Below are positions 24,982-34,013 of a DNA stretch of 64,000 nucleotides, one piece after another. Location: assembly GCF_022458895.1 (NCBI RefSeq), contig NZ_JAINFL010000015.1, positions 62,001 through 126,000 of the forward strand. The letters run 5' to 3'. Each line of letters opens with the position of its first letter. Position 1 is the first letter of the stretch. Position numbers and translations under genes: made by a program. The DNA is from Roseihalotalea indica. GTDB lineage: Bacteria > Bacteroidota > Bacteroidia > Cytophagales > Cyclobacteriaceae. The notes under the pieces are model-generated. The model was given only the letters and a program-made list of their open reading frames with translations, ran no database searches and was not told the origin of the DNA.

Positions 24982-26265
24982 ATGAAAAATAGCTACCAAC
25001 CTACCAGCTCTTCATCACCCCGCCGCCACTTTTTGAAAAGCATGGTGGCTGGTATTGGCCTGACTGCATTACCAATACCCTTCCGCTCTGAAGCCTCGCC
25101 GCTTGTATCCACCGCTCTGGAAGGGGAAGCGTATTGGGGACAGGTGCGACAGCAATTTGGACTTCGCCCCAAGCTAATTCTGATGAACGCCGCTAATTTA
25201 TGCTCCAGCCCTCGGTCAGTTTCGGAAGCAGTTTATGCAGGTACGCAGGATCTGGATTATGATGCCTCTTTTCAAAACCGGGCCAAGTTTGATGATCTAC
25301 GGTTGGATCTGCGCACTAAGCTGGCCAGTTACCTGAACGTAAACCTGGACGAAATCACGCTCACTCGCAATACCAGCGAAAGCAATAATACCATTGTGCA
25401 GGGATTGCCACTGAAAAAGGGAGATGAAGTAGTTCTTTGGGAACAGAATCATCCCACCAACCTGCTGGCCTGGCAGATACAGGCTGAGCGAATGGGATTC
25501 ACGGTGAAAATAGTCAGCACTCCCGAAAACCCGGCTTCCCCTCAGGAACTGATTGATCCCTTCGTGCAGGCCTTTACTTCCAATACCAAACTACTTTCCT
25601 TTTCTCATGTCTCTAACACTACCGGAGTTGCTCTTCCAAATGAATTATGTAAACTGGCTCGCGAAAAAGGCATTCTTTCCATGATTGATGGCGCGCAGTC
25701 GTTCGGCAGCACGATGCTGGACTTGCAGGAAATTGGCTGCGACTTTTATACCAGTAGTGCCCATAAGTGGTTCATGGGACCTCGGGAGATGGGTATCCTG
25801 TATATGCGAAAGGAGTTAGTGACTGACTTATGGCCTCATCTGGTTGGGGCGGGTTACGATGGTTATGCCCAGGACGATATTGAACGACTTTCGGTATTGG
25901 GACAACAGGACAGTGCTAAACTGGCGGCGTTCATTAAGGCCGTAGAATTTCACGAAGCTATCGGGCAGGAAGTGATTGCCCAGCGGATTACCATGCTGGC
26001 TAGTCAGTTGAAGGAGCAGTTGCAAAAGAATTTCCCTCAGGCCAAACTGGTGACGCCTGTTTCGGAGGATATGAGTGGTGGGGTGGTCATTGTGCAGTTT
26101 CCGGATCAGGATCATGCGCAACTTTTTGGGCAATTGTATGAGCAGCACCAGATTGCCTGTGCTCCTACTGGTGGGCTGAGGATTTCGCCTACGATTTATA
26201 ATTCTCCTGATGAGATTGTTAAGGTGATGGATGCTTTGAGTGCGCTGACGGCGAATCAGGGCTAA
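24982..26265 (+). CDS. Class V aminotransferase-fold protein (isopenicillin-epimerase-like), exported
   Basis: This 427-residue protein starts with RRHFLKSMVAGIGLTALPIP, a twin-arginine-type export signal. The body is a class V PLP-dependent fold: NTSESNNTIVQG, EQNHPTNLLAWQ, MIDGAQSFG and TSSAHKWFMGPREMGIL, where the lysine of the last motif is the PLP-binding residue. Relatives include isopenicillin N epimerase and cysteine-desulfurase-like enzymes. Tat export of a PLP enzyme is recurrent in Bacteroidota and fits folding before export. The reaction is unknown. Confidence 0.88.
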   Translation: MKNSYQPTSSSSPRRHFLKSMVAGIGLTALPIPFRSEASPLVSTALEGEAYWGQVRQQFGLRPKLILMNAANLCSSPRSVSEAVYAGTQDLDYDASFQNRAKFDDLRLDLRTKLASYLNVNLDEITLTRNTSESNNTIVQGLPLKKGDEVVLWEQNHPTNLLAWQIQAERMGFTVKIVSTPENPASPQELIDPFVQAFTSNTKLLSFSHVSNTTGVALPNELCKLAREKGILSMIDGAQSFGSTMLDLQEIGCDFYTSSAHKWFMGPREMGILYMRKELVTDLWPHLVGAGYDGYAQDDIERLSVLGQQDSAKLAAFIKAVEFHEAIGQEVIAQRITMLASQLKEQLQKNFPQAKLVTPVSEDMSGGVVIVQFPDQDHAQLFGQLYEQHQIACAPTGGLRISPTIYNSPDEIVKVMDALSALTANQG

Positions 26266-26332
26266 AAACCAAAGTGAGTTATTTCTTAGGCTATGGATGA
26301 ATAAGAATATCTCTTAACTTTCTTGTTGGCAG

Positions 26333-26477
26333 CCCTGAAGCCGGTCTGGCGAGACCCGGGCGGGCTTCTACCGCGCCGCGTTGGCTTTTTCCATCGATGA
26401 AAAAGTAGACCCGGCGTGGGGCGCAAAAAATCTAGGAAAGCTTGCTGTCTGAACGAAGTGAGTTTCAAGCTTTCCCA
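26333..26477. repeat. ATCGAT-centred palindromic element, copy 1
   Basis: This gene-free element contains CTTTTTCCATCGATGAAAAAG (26386-26406, one bulged base), then an inverted repeat GGAAAGCTTG (26435-26444) and CAAGCTTTCC (26466-26475). It resembles the element at 31977-32073, but the loop (GAACGAAGTGAGTTT) is inverted relative to that copy. It fills most of the 359-base gap between the aminotransferase and the 202-residue hypothetical gene; the remainder shows nothing. Confidence 0.75.
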
Positions 26478-26624
26478 ACTAACAGTATGGATCAGACCTT
26501 TTTAGTCCATAACTGGTATTAAAAGATTTTCTAAAACAATGCTTTAAGAAGACATTCGTTTTTAAGCATAGTGATTGTATTTTTGCACTGGGTTTAGCCG
26601 CTCATTAGTGACTATTACATAAAA

Positions 26625-27233
26625 ATGATAATAGAAGATAAACTAAATTCCTTTCTTTCGGAGAATAAGTTCAATGATGAAGCTTGGCAAGAAAAAGGAT
26701 TAATCCCTGCACCACGAGCTACAGTAGATTTGATGGTTGAGACTATCAAAAGAATTACTGATGAAGCTAAACGCGCTCATCTAGAAGGCAAATCAAAAAA
26801 TTCAATAAAGAAATTACTGATCAACAATATTGAAAACCTTCAGAATGAAGGGCAATTTGATACTGAAGAACAAGACTTCCTAACCGATCTTGTATGTGAA
26901 TTAGCGTCTATATTGGATATCAAATTGGAAGATCCAGCAGATAATTGGTTTCATCCAAATGAAGCGATAGATAGAGTAGAACAAAAATGCAATCACTGTG
27001 GATTTAAATTGATTACATGGATTCAATCCAAAACAAAACAGATCAATTATTGGTCATGGGATATTGTAGAATGCAATAAATGCGGAGGAGTAAATTTATT
27101 GTCTCTTGATCCACATACACAGAAATGTGTGGGACATGGATATGAGTTTGTAAAGCAGCTAAATAAGAATAAATATGATCAAGAAGCTGCACTTGAAATA
27201 TTAAATAAAATGAAAGGCAAAACAGGCCGCTAA
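26625..27233 (+). CDS. Hypothetical protein with C-terminal zinc-ribbon-like motif
   Basis: This 202-residue protein is much more AT-rich than its neighbours. The first half (about residues 1-110) is helical and resembles the DUF4844 family: KLNSFLSENKFNDEAW and LQNEGQFDTEEQDFLTDLV. The second half contains CNHCGFKLITW and CNKCGGVNLL, two CxxC pairs that could bind zinc. The base composition and the flanking palindromic element suggest recent acquisition. No function can be assigned. It is monocistronic as seen. Confidence 0.65.
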   Translation: MIIEDKLNSFLSENKFNDEAWQEKGLIPAPRATVDLMVETIKRITDEAKRAHLEGKSKNSIKKLLINNIENLQNEGQFDTEEQDFLTDLVCELASILDIKLEDPADNWFHPNEAIDRVEQKCNHCGFKLITWIQSKTKQINYWSWDIVECNKCGGVNLLSLDPHTQKCVGHGYEFVKQLNKNKYDQEAALEILNKMKGKTGR

Positions 27234-27355
27234 TTATGTAGACGGCAGCTTGGTCTTATTAGATAAAAAGTTAATTGCTCCGAGTATATTTTTGATGCTT
27301 GGAAGATAATCAGCAAACAATCCCATCCAGCGGCTCACACTGGCCGTAAAATCCT

Positions 27356-28573
27356 ATGCACCGGATTCGAATTAGCCTCACGTTTTCCTTTTTGGTTTGC
27401 CTGCTGCCACTGGCTGCTCAATCGCTATCGCCTCAGGCAAGCATTAGTTTGCTGACGTATTCGCCGGGAGATCAACTGTATACCACGTTTGGGCATAGTG
27501 CTTTGCGGGTGAAAGACCCGGCTCAATCGCTGGATATTGTTTTTAATTACGGGACTTTTGATTTTGATGAGGCTGGCTTCTACCTCAAGTTTATGCGGGG
27601 GAAGCTTAACTATAAGTTGAGTGCGTATGATTATCGCTATGTAGAACTGGAACAGGACCGTCGGCAGATGGATGTACGCGAACAAGTGTTTAACCTGAAC
27701 CCTACGCAGACTCAGGCACTTTTTGATTTTCTCAACATCAATCTATTGCCCGAAAACCGTTTTTACCTCTACGACTTCTTTTTCGACAACTGCGCCACCC
27801 GCATTCCGGATGCCCTCGAAGATGTACTAGGCCATGCCTTCCAACTGGATACCACCTTTATTCCGGATAACGAGCGAATGACCTTCCGGGAACTGATTAG
27901 TGTATACCTGGCCCCTCAGCCCTGGGGTGATTTTGGGATTGACCTGGCGCTGGGCGCACCGATTGATATAAAGGCAACTCCTCGGCAATATATGTTTTTG
28001 CCGGATTATTTAGCAGAAGGGTTAGCGGGAAGCAAGATCATTCAGCAGGGACAGGCTGAGCCTTTTGTGCGAAGTGATGAAATCATTCTGTCGGGAACGA
28101 AAGAAGTAGTACCTCCGCCCGAATACACACAGCCGCGCTGGATATTTACTGTACTGTTTGGAGCGTTTCTGCTGTGGGCTATCCTGACTCGGAGGCTAAA
28201 ACCATCGTATTGGCCAGATATGTCATTACTCACGCTGTATAGCTTACTGGGTATCCTATTGCTACTGCTTTGGTTCGCCACTGATCATCAGGCCACGCAT
28301 GATAATTGGAATTTGCTGTGGGCTCATCCGCTACACTTGATCACGGTGGTGCTGCTGGCTCGAAAAGAAAAGGGTGCTGGAACCAAGCTATATTTTCTCA
28401 TCAACGGCTTTCTCTACCTTGGGGTAGTTGCGTTCTGGGATATGGTGCCGCAGGAATATCATCCGGCAGCGATCCCGCTGGTGTTACTGCTGGCGTTTCG
28501 TTACTTCTACCAATATCACCAGATCAACTTACGGCAGCAGGTGCCTCGGGTTTCCGCTCGGGCGACTTCGTAG
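27356..28573 (+). CDS. Lnb_N (DUF4105) membrane protein, putative lipoprotein N-acyltransferase
   Basis: This 405-residue protein has a signal sequence (RIRISLTFSFLVCLLPLAAQ), then the DUF4105/Lnb N-terminal periplasmic domain (about 30-180), with LLTYSPGDQLYTTFGHSALRV near the start and DFFFDNCATRIPDAL. The last third has several membrane helices (about 265-390). The His and Cys of FGHSALRV and DNCATR are the positions expected of a catalytic cysteine-type centre in this family. Lnb proteins have been proposed to acylate lipoprotein N-termini in Bacteroidota that lack Lnt. The 3' end overlaps the convergent Fe-S protein gene by 50 bases. Confidence 0.8.
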   Translation: MHRIRISLTFSFLVCLLPLAAQSLSPQASISLLTYSPGDQLYTTFGHSALRVKDPAQSLDIVFNYGTFDFDEAGFYLKFMRGKLNYKLSAYDYRYVELEQDRRQMDVREQVFNLNPTQTQALFDFLNINLLPENRFYLYDFFFDNCATRIPDALEDVLGHAFQLDTTFIPDNERMTFRELISVYLAPQPWGDFGIDLALGAPIDIKATPRQYMFLPDYLAEGLAGSKIIQQGQAEPFVRSDEIILSGTKEVVPPPEYTQPRWIFTVLFGAFLLWAILTRRLKPSYWPDMSLLTLYSLLGILLLLLWFATDHQATHDNWNLLWAHPLHLITVVLLARKEKGAGTKLYFLINGFLYLGVVAFWDMVPQEYHPAAIPLVLLLAFRYFYQYHQINLRQQVPRVSARATS

Positions 28574-30446
28574 TGCCATCTACCTGAATGCTATCGTTGC
28601 CAATCAGGATAGGCATGCCAAAGCGGCCTTCTTCAGGCCCGTTTTCCAGTTTGAGTACACCCCGCGGGCATACAGATGCACACACCCCACAACCCACACA
28701 GGAAGCCCGGACGATGTTCTGTCCTCGTTGGGCATACCAGCGTACATCAATACCCATTTCGCAGTAGGTAGAACAGTTACCGCAGGAGATACATTGTCCC
28801 CCATTGGTGGTGATGCGAAAGCGGGACTTGAAGCGCTGAACGATACCCAGATAGGCCGCCAGCGGACAGCCAAAGCGGCACCACACCCGATTACCCATCA
28901 ACGGATAAAAACCGGTACCAATGACTCCGGCAAAACCAGCACCAATAAAGAAGCCGTAGACTTCGGCTACTGTGTAGGTCGGGATGCCCAGTAAACTGCC
29001 GCTTTCGGTAAAAAAAGTGTAGATCATCCCGATGGTCATCAGCACGGCAAAGGCCAGTACTCCGTGCACCAAATAGCGTTCTACCTTCCAGGCCCGCAAT
29101 GATTTATCTGATAGCTGTCGGTAAGGGTCTCCTAGAGTTTCTGCCAGTCCGCCACAACCGCAAACCCAAGAACAGTACCAGCGTTTCCCGAAGAAATAGA
29201 CGAACACGGGTACGGCTACAATGATGAGGGCGATGCCCCACACTAACATAAAAATACCGAGAGTGCCATTGTCGATCAGTTGGTTTAAGCTACTTGGGAA
29301 GAAAAAGTCGTAATCGAGCGGCCAGATATTTTTAAAATCAAAGTAGGGGCTATTGAGGCGGATGAGAATTTCGGGAATCAGGAAGGCGAAAGCCGTTTGA
29401 AAGAACATGACCGAGATGGTGCGGATGATGTGATAACGGCTGTGGCGGTAGTTGAGGATCATCCGAATGCCCATCACCAGAATGCAGAGGGTGTACAGAA
29501 ATCCGTAAAGGAAGAACTCGCTGGCCGGATTGCCACTCAGCCACTCACTGACCGGATCAACCAGTAGAATCCAGTTGGCCATGTAAAACGGATAGAAGTA
29601 CAGTAGCACATAAAACACGATAAAAAACGTACCTACCAGAATGCCCAGCCAGCCCCGATGTTTAAGCGCGCTGTGAAATATGCGATGGTTTCTGATGCCC
29701 GAATGTTCCTCCAGTCGCGGTAGCAGGTACATGAGTGCGCCGATGATGGCGGTGAGAAACGTAACCAATAAAATAGTCAGTTTATTCTCGGCGATAAACC
29801 CAATCGTAGAGCTTTTCACTATGGAGGTTTTCAATCCTTTGGCCCGGTATTTATCAATGCCTTGCTGGCTGGCAATGTCATTATTGATGCTGGTTACGGT
29901 GCCGCTAATCTGGGTTTGTAATGCTTCCTGATTGTCAAACTGTTTGCCCTCCATCCAACCGGTATAATCTCTCAGTTTCTGGGCTTTTAGCTCTCCCGCT
30001 TCATCTTGAGAGAATACTGAAGTAGCAAGTTCTGCCTGATAGGTATTCTCATTTTCTGAGGCAAGTTTCTCAGTGATTTCAGTTACTTCCTCTTCGGTAA
30101 TGCCGTAGGTTTCTTTGGCCCGTTCGTTCACCCGGCTAATCATTCCGTCTAGTGCATGAACGAAGGCGATGCTGGTGCCGTAGGTGGTATCCATCATCCC
30201 AGCGGCTTCTTTCACTGACAACCGAAATGTGCTTTCCGGTGCTTCGTCTTCGCCAGGGGAGGTTTGTTGAGAAGCGGCATTCATATTACTGGCATCGGAA
30301 GACATTTCTTCCTCCGAGCCTAGCTCCTGCTTCAGAATATCTTCGGTCAGTTGGTAATCCGACAGGAAGAAGATGGCGATAAAGAAACCGAACCCGGCCA
30401 CAAACAAGGCCAGACCAATCAGTTTAATAAGATTATTTCCTTTCAT
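28524..30446 (-). CDS. Membrane protein with 4Fe-4S clusters (NosR/NapH-like electron transfer)
   Basis: This 640-residue protein has an N-terminal membrane anchor and a roughly 170-residue extracytoplasmic helical part, then about five to six membrane helices. Cysteine motifs follow: CSWVCGCGG (about residue 425), CRFGCPLA (about 523), CISCGNCSTYCE (about 552) and a canonical ferredoxin motif CVGCGVCASVCPRG (about 583). This is the C-terminal half of NosR/NapH-type quinol or flavin-linked electron carriers, but no FMN-binding motif is seen in the N-terminal part. It is 12 bases downstream of a flavoprotein gene, suggesting they pass electrons across the inner membrane together. Function unproven. 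Confidence 0.8.
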   Translation of the reverse strand: MKGNNLIKLIGLALFVAGFGFFIAIFFLSDYQLTEDILKQELGSEEEMSSDASNMNAASQQTSPGEDEAPESTFRLSVKEAAGMMDTTYGTSIAFVHALDGMISRVNERAKETYGITEEEVTEITEKLASENENTYQAELATSVFSQDEAGELKAQKLRDYTGWMEGKQFDNQEALQTQISGTVTSINNDIASQQGIDKYRAKGLKTSIVKSSTIGFIAENKLTILLVTFLTAIIGALMYLLPRLEEHSGIRNHRIFHSALKHRGWLGILVGTFFIVFYVLLYFYPFYMANWILLVDPVSEWLSGNPASEFFLYGFLYTLCILVMGIRMILNYRHSRYHIIRTISVMFFQTAFAFLIPEILIRLNSPYFDFKNIWPLDYDFFFPSSLNQLIDNGTLGIFMLVWGIALIIVAVPVFVYFFGKRWYCSWVCGCGGLAETLGDPYRQLSDKSLRAWKVERYLVHGVLAFAVLMTIGMIYTFFTESGSLLGIPTYTVAEVYGFFIGAGFAGVIGTGFYPLMGNRVWCRFGCPLAAYLGIVQRFKSRFRITTNGGQCISCGNCSTYCEMGIDVRWYAQRGQNIVRASCVGCGVCASVCPRGVLKLENGPEEGRFGMPILIGNDSIQVDGTTKSPERKPEAPAAVS

Positions 30447-30457
30447 GCATACTCTTT

Positions 30458-31801
30458 TTATAGCCCAAAAAATGCAGCAATGGCATTCTTCCGCTTTCGT
30501 TTGATCGGTCGGTTAGGATAGGTTTCTATGAACTTCTGAATAATCTCGTCTTCGTGTTTTTGATGAAATTCCGGGTCAAAATTCGCCTTCTCCAGATGCT
30601 CCATTACGTGCTGAATATCTTTCCTTTCCTTAATCCATCGGTCACACACTTCGTGACGATAGCGAATGCCCATGAGGTTGAAGCCGATGACCGCCCCGCT
30701 TTCTTTTTCAAAAGCAATGCGTACTGATTTTTCTCCACCAGGGTGCTCCCAGTAAAACTGCTCTTCAAAGTCTTTGGGTTTCGGGTTAATCTGCCCGTAT
30801 ACCTGATATTCTATGTCAAAGAATTTGGCTGAATTGAAAAACACTCCCGGTACATACTTCATCGGTTTCCCACAAATAGTATCCGCTACGGTTTCGCCCT
30901 GCATGCGTCCACTGTACCAGATTTGCTCCACTGGCTTCCGGTCGGACAGAGGATTGCGATGCTGAGCACAGTCACCCGCGGCGTATACATCCGGCACATT
31001 GGTGCGCAGTTGTTCATCGACCAGAATACCCCGATCCGTTTCAATACCTGAACCTTCCAGAAACTCAATGTTTGGGCGCACTCCAATGGTAACTCCGGCA
31101 AACTGGCAGGGAAATTCCTCGCCGCTTTCCAGCACCACGGATGAAACTCTTCCTTGACTATCACCCCTAAACTCCTTCACGCTTTGTTCGCTACGGAGAT
31201 CAATACCATGTACCCGTAGGTGACGGCTAACCATTCGGGCTTCCTCCAGAGGCAACACGCTGTGCCAGTATTCCTTTTCCCGGATAAAGAAGGTAACGGG
31301 AATATGGCGGGTATGTAGGCATTCGGCCATTTCTACTCCAATCAATCCACCTCCCACAATCACTGCTTGCTTTACACCTTGGGTGTTGGCTTCCATCGCC
31401 TCAATATCCTGATAGGTAATCATGCCCTGAATGCCTTTTAAATCTTCTCCCGGCCATCCGGCGCGGTTTCCCTGGGAACCAGTAGCCAGTAAAAGCACAT
31501 CGTAATTGATAGACTGGCCCTGTTGCAGATGCAGCGTTTTGGTTTGCGTATCTACTTTCTGCACATAATCACGTACCAATTCAATATCACTCTTGGGCCA
31601 GAACCAGTCTTCGTAGGGCTTGGTATGCTCGTAAGTCATGTGCCCCATATAGATATACATAAGTGCAGTGCGGGAAAAGAAATGATCAGTTTCCGCCGAG
31701 ATCACTGTGATTTTATAATCTGATGCCAGCTTTTGCTTACGGATATGCCGGGCCGCCGTAATACCAGCAATTCCATTTCCTATGATACAAACGTGGGTCA
31801 T
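30458..31801 (-). CDS. NAD(P)/FAD-dependent oxidoreductase (NirB/rubredoxin-reductase-like)
   Basis: This 447-residue flavoprotein begins THVCIIGNGIAGITAARHIRK and contains the second nucleotide-binding motif QAVIVGGGLIGVEMAECL and the FAD signature VPDVYAAGDCAQH. It is similar in layout to the FAD-containing part of nitrite reductases and to rubredoxin reductases. A C-terminal region with FNLMGIRYRHEVCDRWI distinguishes it. It forms a two-gene unit with the Fe-S membrane protein at 28524-30446 (12-base gap), a probable module that moves electrons from NAD(P)H to the Fe-S protein. The final partner is not in the window. Confidence 0.87.
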   Translation of the reverse strand: MTHVCIIGNGIAGITAARHIRKQKLASDYKITVISAETDHFFSRTALMYIYMGHMTYEHTKPYEDWFWPKSDIELVRDYVQKVDTQTKTLHLQQGQSINYDVLLLATGSQGNRAGWPGEDLKGIQGMITYQDIEAMEANTQGVKQAVIVGGGLIGVEMAECLHTRHIPVTFFIREKEYWHSVLPLEEARMVSRHLRVHGIDLRSEQSVKEFRGDSQGRVSSVVLESGEEFPCQFAGVTIGVRPNIEFLEGSGIETDRGILVDEQLRTNVPDVYAAGDCAQHRNPLSDRKPVEQIWYSGRMQGETVADTICGKPMKYVPGVFFNSAKFFDIEYQVYGQINPKPKDFEEQFYWEHPGGEKSVRIAFEKESGAVIGFNLMGIRYRHEVCDRWIKERKDIQHVMEHLEKANFDPEFHQKHEDEIIQKFIETYPNRPIKRKRKNAIAAFFGL

Positions 31802-31976
31802 AGATATAATGACAGAATGAATGAAGGCTTGATGTTCAACTCCAATAAAACTAGGTATGTAATTCAGAGTCAGTTTACGTAAAAAATATCTGAAAAAATA
31901 ATAAGCAAGCAGTGAAGACTCTGTTAAGTTAGCTATAATGAGACACTCAAAAACTCCTTATTTTTCAAACATCGTC

Positions 31977-32073
31977 CTTAAGCCGGACAGGCTTCTACTT
32001 TTCCATCGATGAAAAGTAGACAAAAATCTAGGAAAGCTCGGAACTCGCTTCGCTCAAACAACAAGCTTTCCCT
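31977..32073. repeat. ATCGAT-centred palindromic element, copy 2
   Basis: TCTACTTTTCCATCGATGAA... forms a 27-base palindrome at 31994-32020 with one bulged C. It is followed by GGAAAGCT (32031-32038) and AGCTTTCC (32064-32071). The loop holds GAACTCGCTTCGCTC, whose reverse complement matches the loop of copy 1. It lies in the 313-base gap between the flavoprotein and outer-membrane genes; the rest of that gap shows nothing recognisable. Confidence 0.75.
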
Positions 32074-32114
32074 TTTAGAAGAGAATAATATTGTTAGACT
32101 ATAACTTGCACTGG

Positions 32115-32978
32115 TTAAAAATTGTAAATCAATCCGCCGGAAACTCGGGTAGCCAGACCAACGTTTCGTCCGCCAACGTACTGCCCTACCCCGGCAGAAA
32201 TACCGAAAGATTCTCCTAGCGGAATGTACCCGCTGATGCCAACCTGGGTATAATTAACGCGGGTTTCGTTGAAAGGTACCATGCCGATATCGGGAGCATC
32301 GCTATCGGAAATTTGAGTTTCCGACCATAGGTCTATATAAAAATGAGCTCCGGCATAGCCAATCTTTCCGGCTAGCACGACGGCGTTGGGCACATCGTTC
32401 GTGCGGACAGAGTAACCCGCTTGCAGGTCAATGAAAATACCACTGTTAGCTTTGTACTGGGTCATAAGGCGAGCATCTACGCGGGTAGAGTGGTTGCCAA
32501 TGGAAAGTACGGCATCCGCTTCGTAGCCGCTTAAGGGAGTAGCAAAACCCAAGGCACCTAAAAATGACAATGCGCCCGCCTCAGACTCAATGTACACGGG
32601 CCGCCATTTCAGGAATAGGGCGGCATCCTGTAAGCCACTCACTTCCTGATCGGGGACACCTGCTCCTTCAGCGTCGCCCTGAGCGGTAATAAAGGGTAGG
32701 TTTACAATAAGGTCCAGGTTATCGCTTAGCCCGAGGATACCGTATAGGTTAACGCTTTGCGTAGTGATCTGTCCGCCGTAGGGTGGTGGGGCGTCCATTT
32801 TTTCGGTTCCAAAATAAAACTCATCGTACTGCTCCCAGGAATATGAAAGTACCAAACTGCCGTGGCCTTTCTCTTTCATAAATCCATCGGCCAGCGATTG
32901 AGCGTATATAGGAGATAACAAAAACAAACTGCCTAGTATGATAGCCAGACAAATAAGGGTGATAAATCTCTGATTCAT
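32115..32978 (-). CDS. Outer-membrane beta-barrel protein of unknown transport role
   Basis: This 287-residue protein has a signal peptide (LICLAIILGSLFLLSPIYAQ) and then alternating strands typical of a barrel (GHGSLVLSYSWEQYDEFYFG, GILGLSDNLDLIVNLPFI), ending with an aromatic C-terminal residue (VSGGLIYNF), which is the outer-membrane assembly signal. It resembles the transporter-like barrel proteins of the meta-pathway phenol-degradation family. No ligand can be inferred. It is a single gene; the 234-base gap upstream (32979-33212) is AT-rich without a recognised feature. Confidence 0.75.
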   Translation of the reverse strand: MNQRFITLICLAIILGSLFLLSPIYAQSLADGFMKEKGHGSLVLSYSWEQYDEFYFGTEKMDAPPPYGGQITTQSVNLYGILGLSDNLDLIVNLPFITAQGDAEGAGVPDQEVSGLQDAALFLKWRPVYIESEAGALSFLGALGFATPLSGYEADAVLSIGNHSTRVDARLMTQYKANSGIFIDLQAGYSVRTNDVPNAVVLAGKIGYAGAHFYIDLWSETQISDSDAPDIGMVPFNETRVNYTQVGISGYIPLGESFGISAGVGQYVGGRNVGLATRVSGGLIYNF

Positions 32979-33212
32979 AAGTATTTGCGTTAAGGTGAAT
33001 AAATAGGATACTTATCCATTGCACAGAACCTTACGCAAGTAGAGCATACATCAATATTTATAATGTCCGTGATTTGACATACATCGAACCCTTAGAGAGC
33101 AAAAAACTGTACGGATGTGATTGAAATAGAGGTTTGTCAATGGTATGACAGTTTTAGCCTATCAAAAACAGATCAGTGTCGTTAAGGTTATAAGAATAAA
33201 TTGTAATTTATC

Positions 33213-33923
33213 ATGATGAGATTAATAATAGTAAGCATTTTCTGGGCAAGTAGTTGTTCTTCACAAGGATTGCCCGAGTTAACTGAAGCCACCAACCATT
33301 TTTTAGAAGAACACGTAGAAAGCGGCATGGTAGACTACAAAGCGATTCATCAGAACCCCAGTAGAATTCAGCAGCTTTATGAGCAAATAGGTAGCACTTC
33401 TCTGGAAAATGCCTCGGATGCTGAAAAGAAAGCTTTTTACATCAATGCCTATAATATCCTCACTATTTATCAGATTGTGCAGAACTATCCGGTGAAGTCT
33501 CCTACGGATGTGGAAGGCTTTTTCGATAACACGAAGCATCAGGTAGCGGGAGAATCGCTAACGTTAGATCAGGTTGAGAAAGAGCGGTTGATGAAAAACC
33601 ATTTTGACCCACGGTTGCATTTTGTGCTGGTATGTGCGGCCAAAAGCTGCCCGCCACTGGCTAGTTTTGCGTTCCAGGCCGACCAATTGGATGAGCAGTT
33701 AGATGAGAGAACGCGGGAAGCGCTGAATAACCCTGATTTTATTCGGGTGAATAAGAATCAGAAGAAAGTAGAAGTTTCCCAGATTTTTGAGTGGTACAAG
33801 CAGGATTTTACGAAGGAGACCTCCTCCATTCTGGCTTATATTAACCAGTACCGGGATGAAGAAATACCTTCTTCGTATCAGGTGAATTTCTATAAATATG
33901 ATTGGGCCCTGAACGCCCAGTAG
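33213..33923 (+). CDS. DUF547 protein, exported
   Basis: This 236-residue protein has a short signal or lipoprotein leader (IIVSIFWASSCSSQ, the Cys being a possible lipid attachment). The mature part has the DUF547 core: VDYKAIHQNP, FYINAYNILTIYQIV, DNTKHQVAGESLTLDQVE and HFVLVCAAKSCPPL, with conserved Asn, His and Cys residues suggestive of a papain-like or transglutaminase-like hydrolase. Many Bacteroidota encode several copies. Function not established. A symmetric terminator follows. Confidence 0.87.
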   Translation: MMRLIIVSIFWASSCSSQGLPELTEATNHFLEEHVESGMVDYKAIHQNPSRIQQLYEQIGSTSLENASDAEKKAFYINAYNILTIYQIVQNYPVKSPTDVEGFFDNTKHQVAGESLTLDQVEKERLMKNHFDPRLHFVLVCAAKSCPPLASFAFQADQLDEQLDERTREALNNPDFIRVNKNQKKVEVSQIFEWYKQDFTKETSSILAYINQYRDEEIPSSYQVNFYKYDWALNAQ

Positions 33924-33950
33924 GCTTCGGAAAAACTTTTGACTCAAAAG

Positions 33951-33983
33951 AAAAGGATGTGGTTCGTTGCCACATCCTTTTTT
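33951..33983. terminator. Bidirectional terminator between DUF547 and DinB genes
   Basis: AAAAGGATGTGG (33951-33962) and CCACATCCTTTTTT (33970-33983) pair perfectly with a 7-base loop and have T-tracts on both strands, serving two convergent genes. Confidence 0.9.
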
Positions 33984-34013
33984 CATGAGAATTAAGCCAA
34001 TCTGAAGAACAAA

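Noticed and set aside
26286..26468. Minus-strand 60-codon frame
   Set aside because: It lies entirely in the palindromic repeat element and its translation follows the repeat, not a protein.
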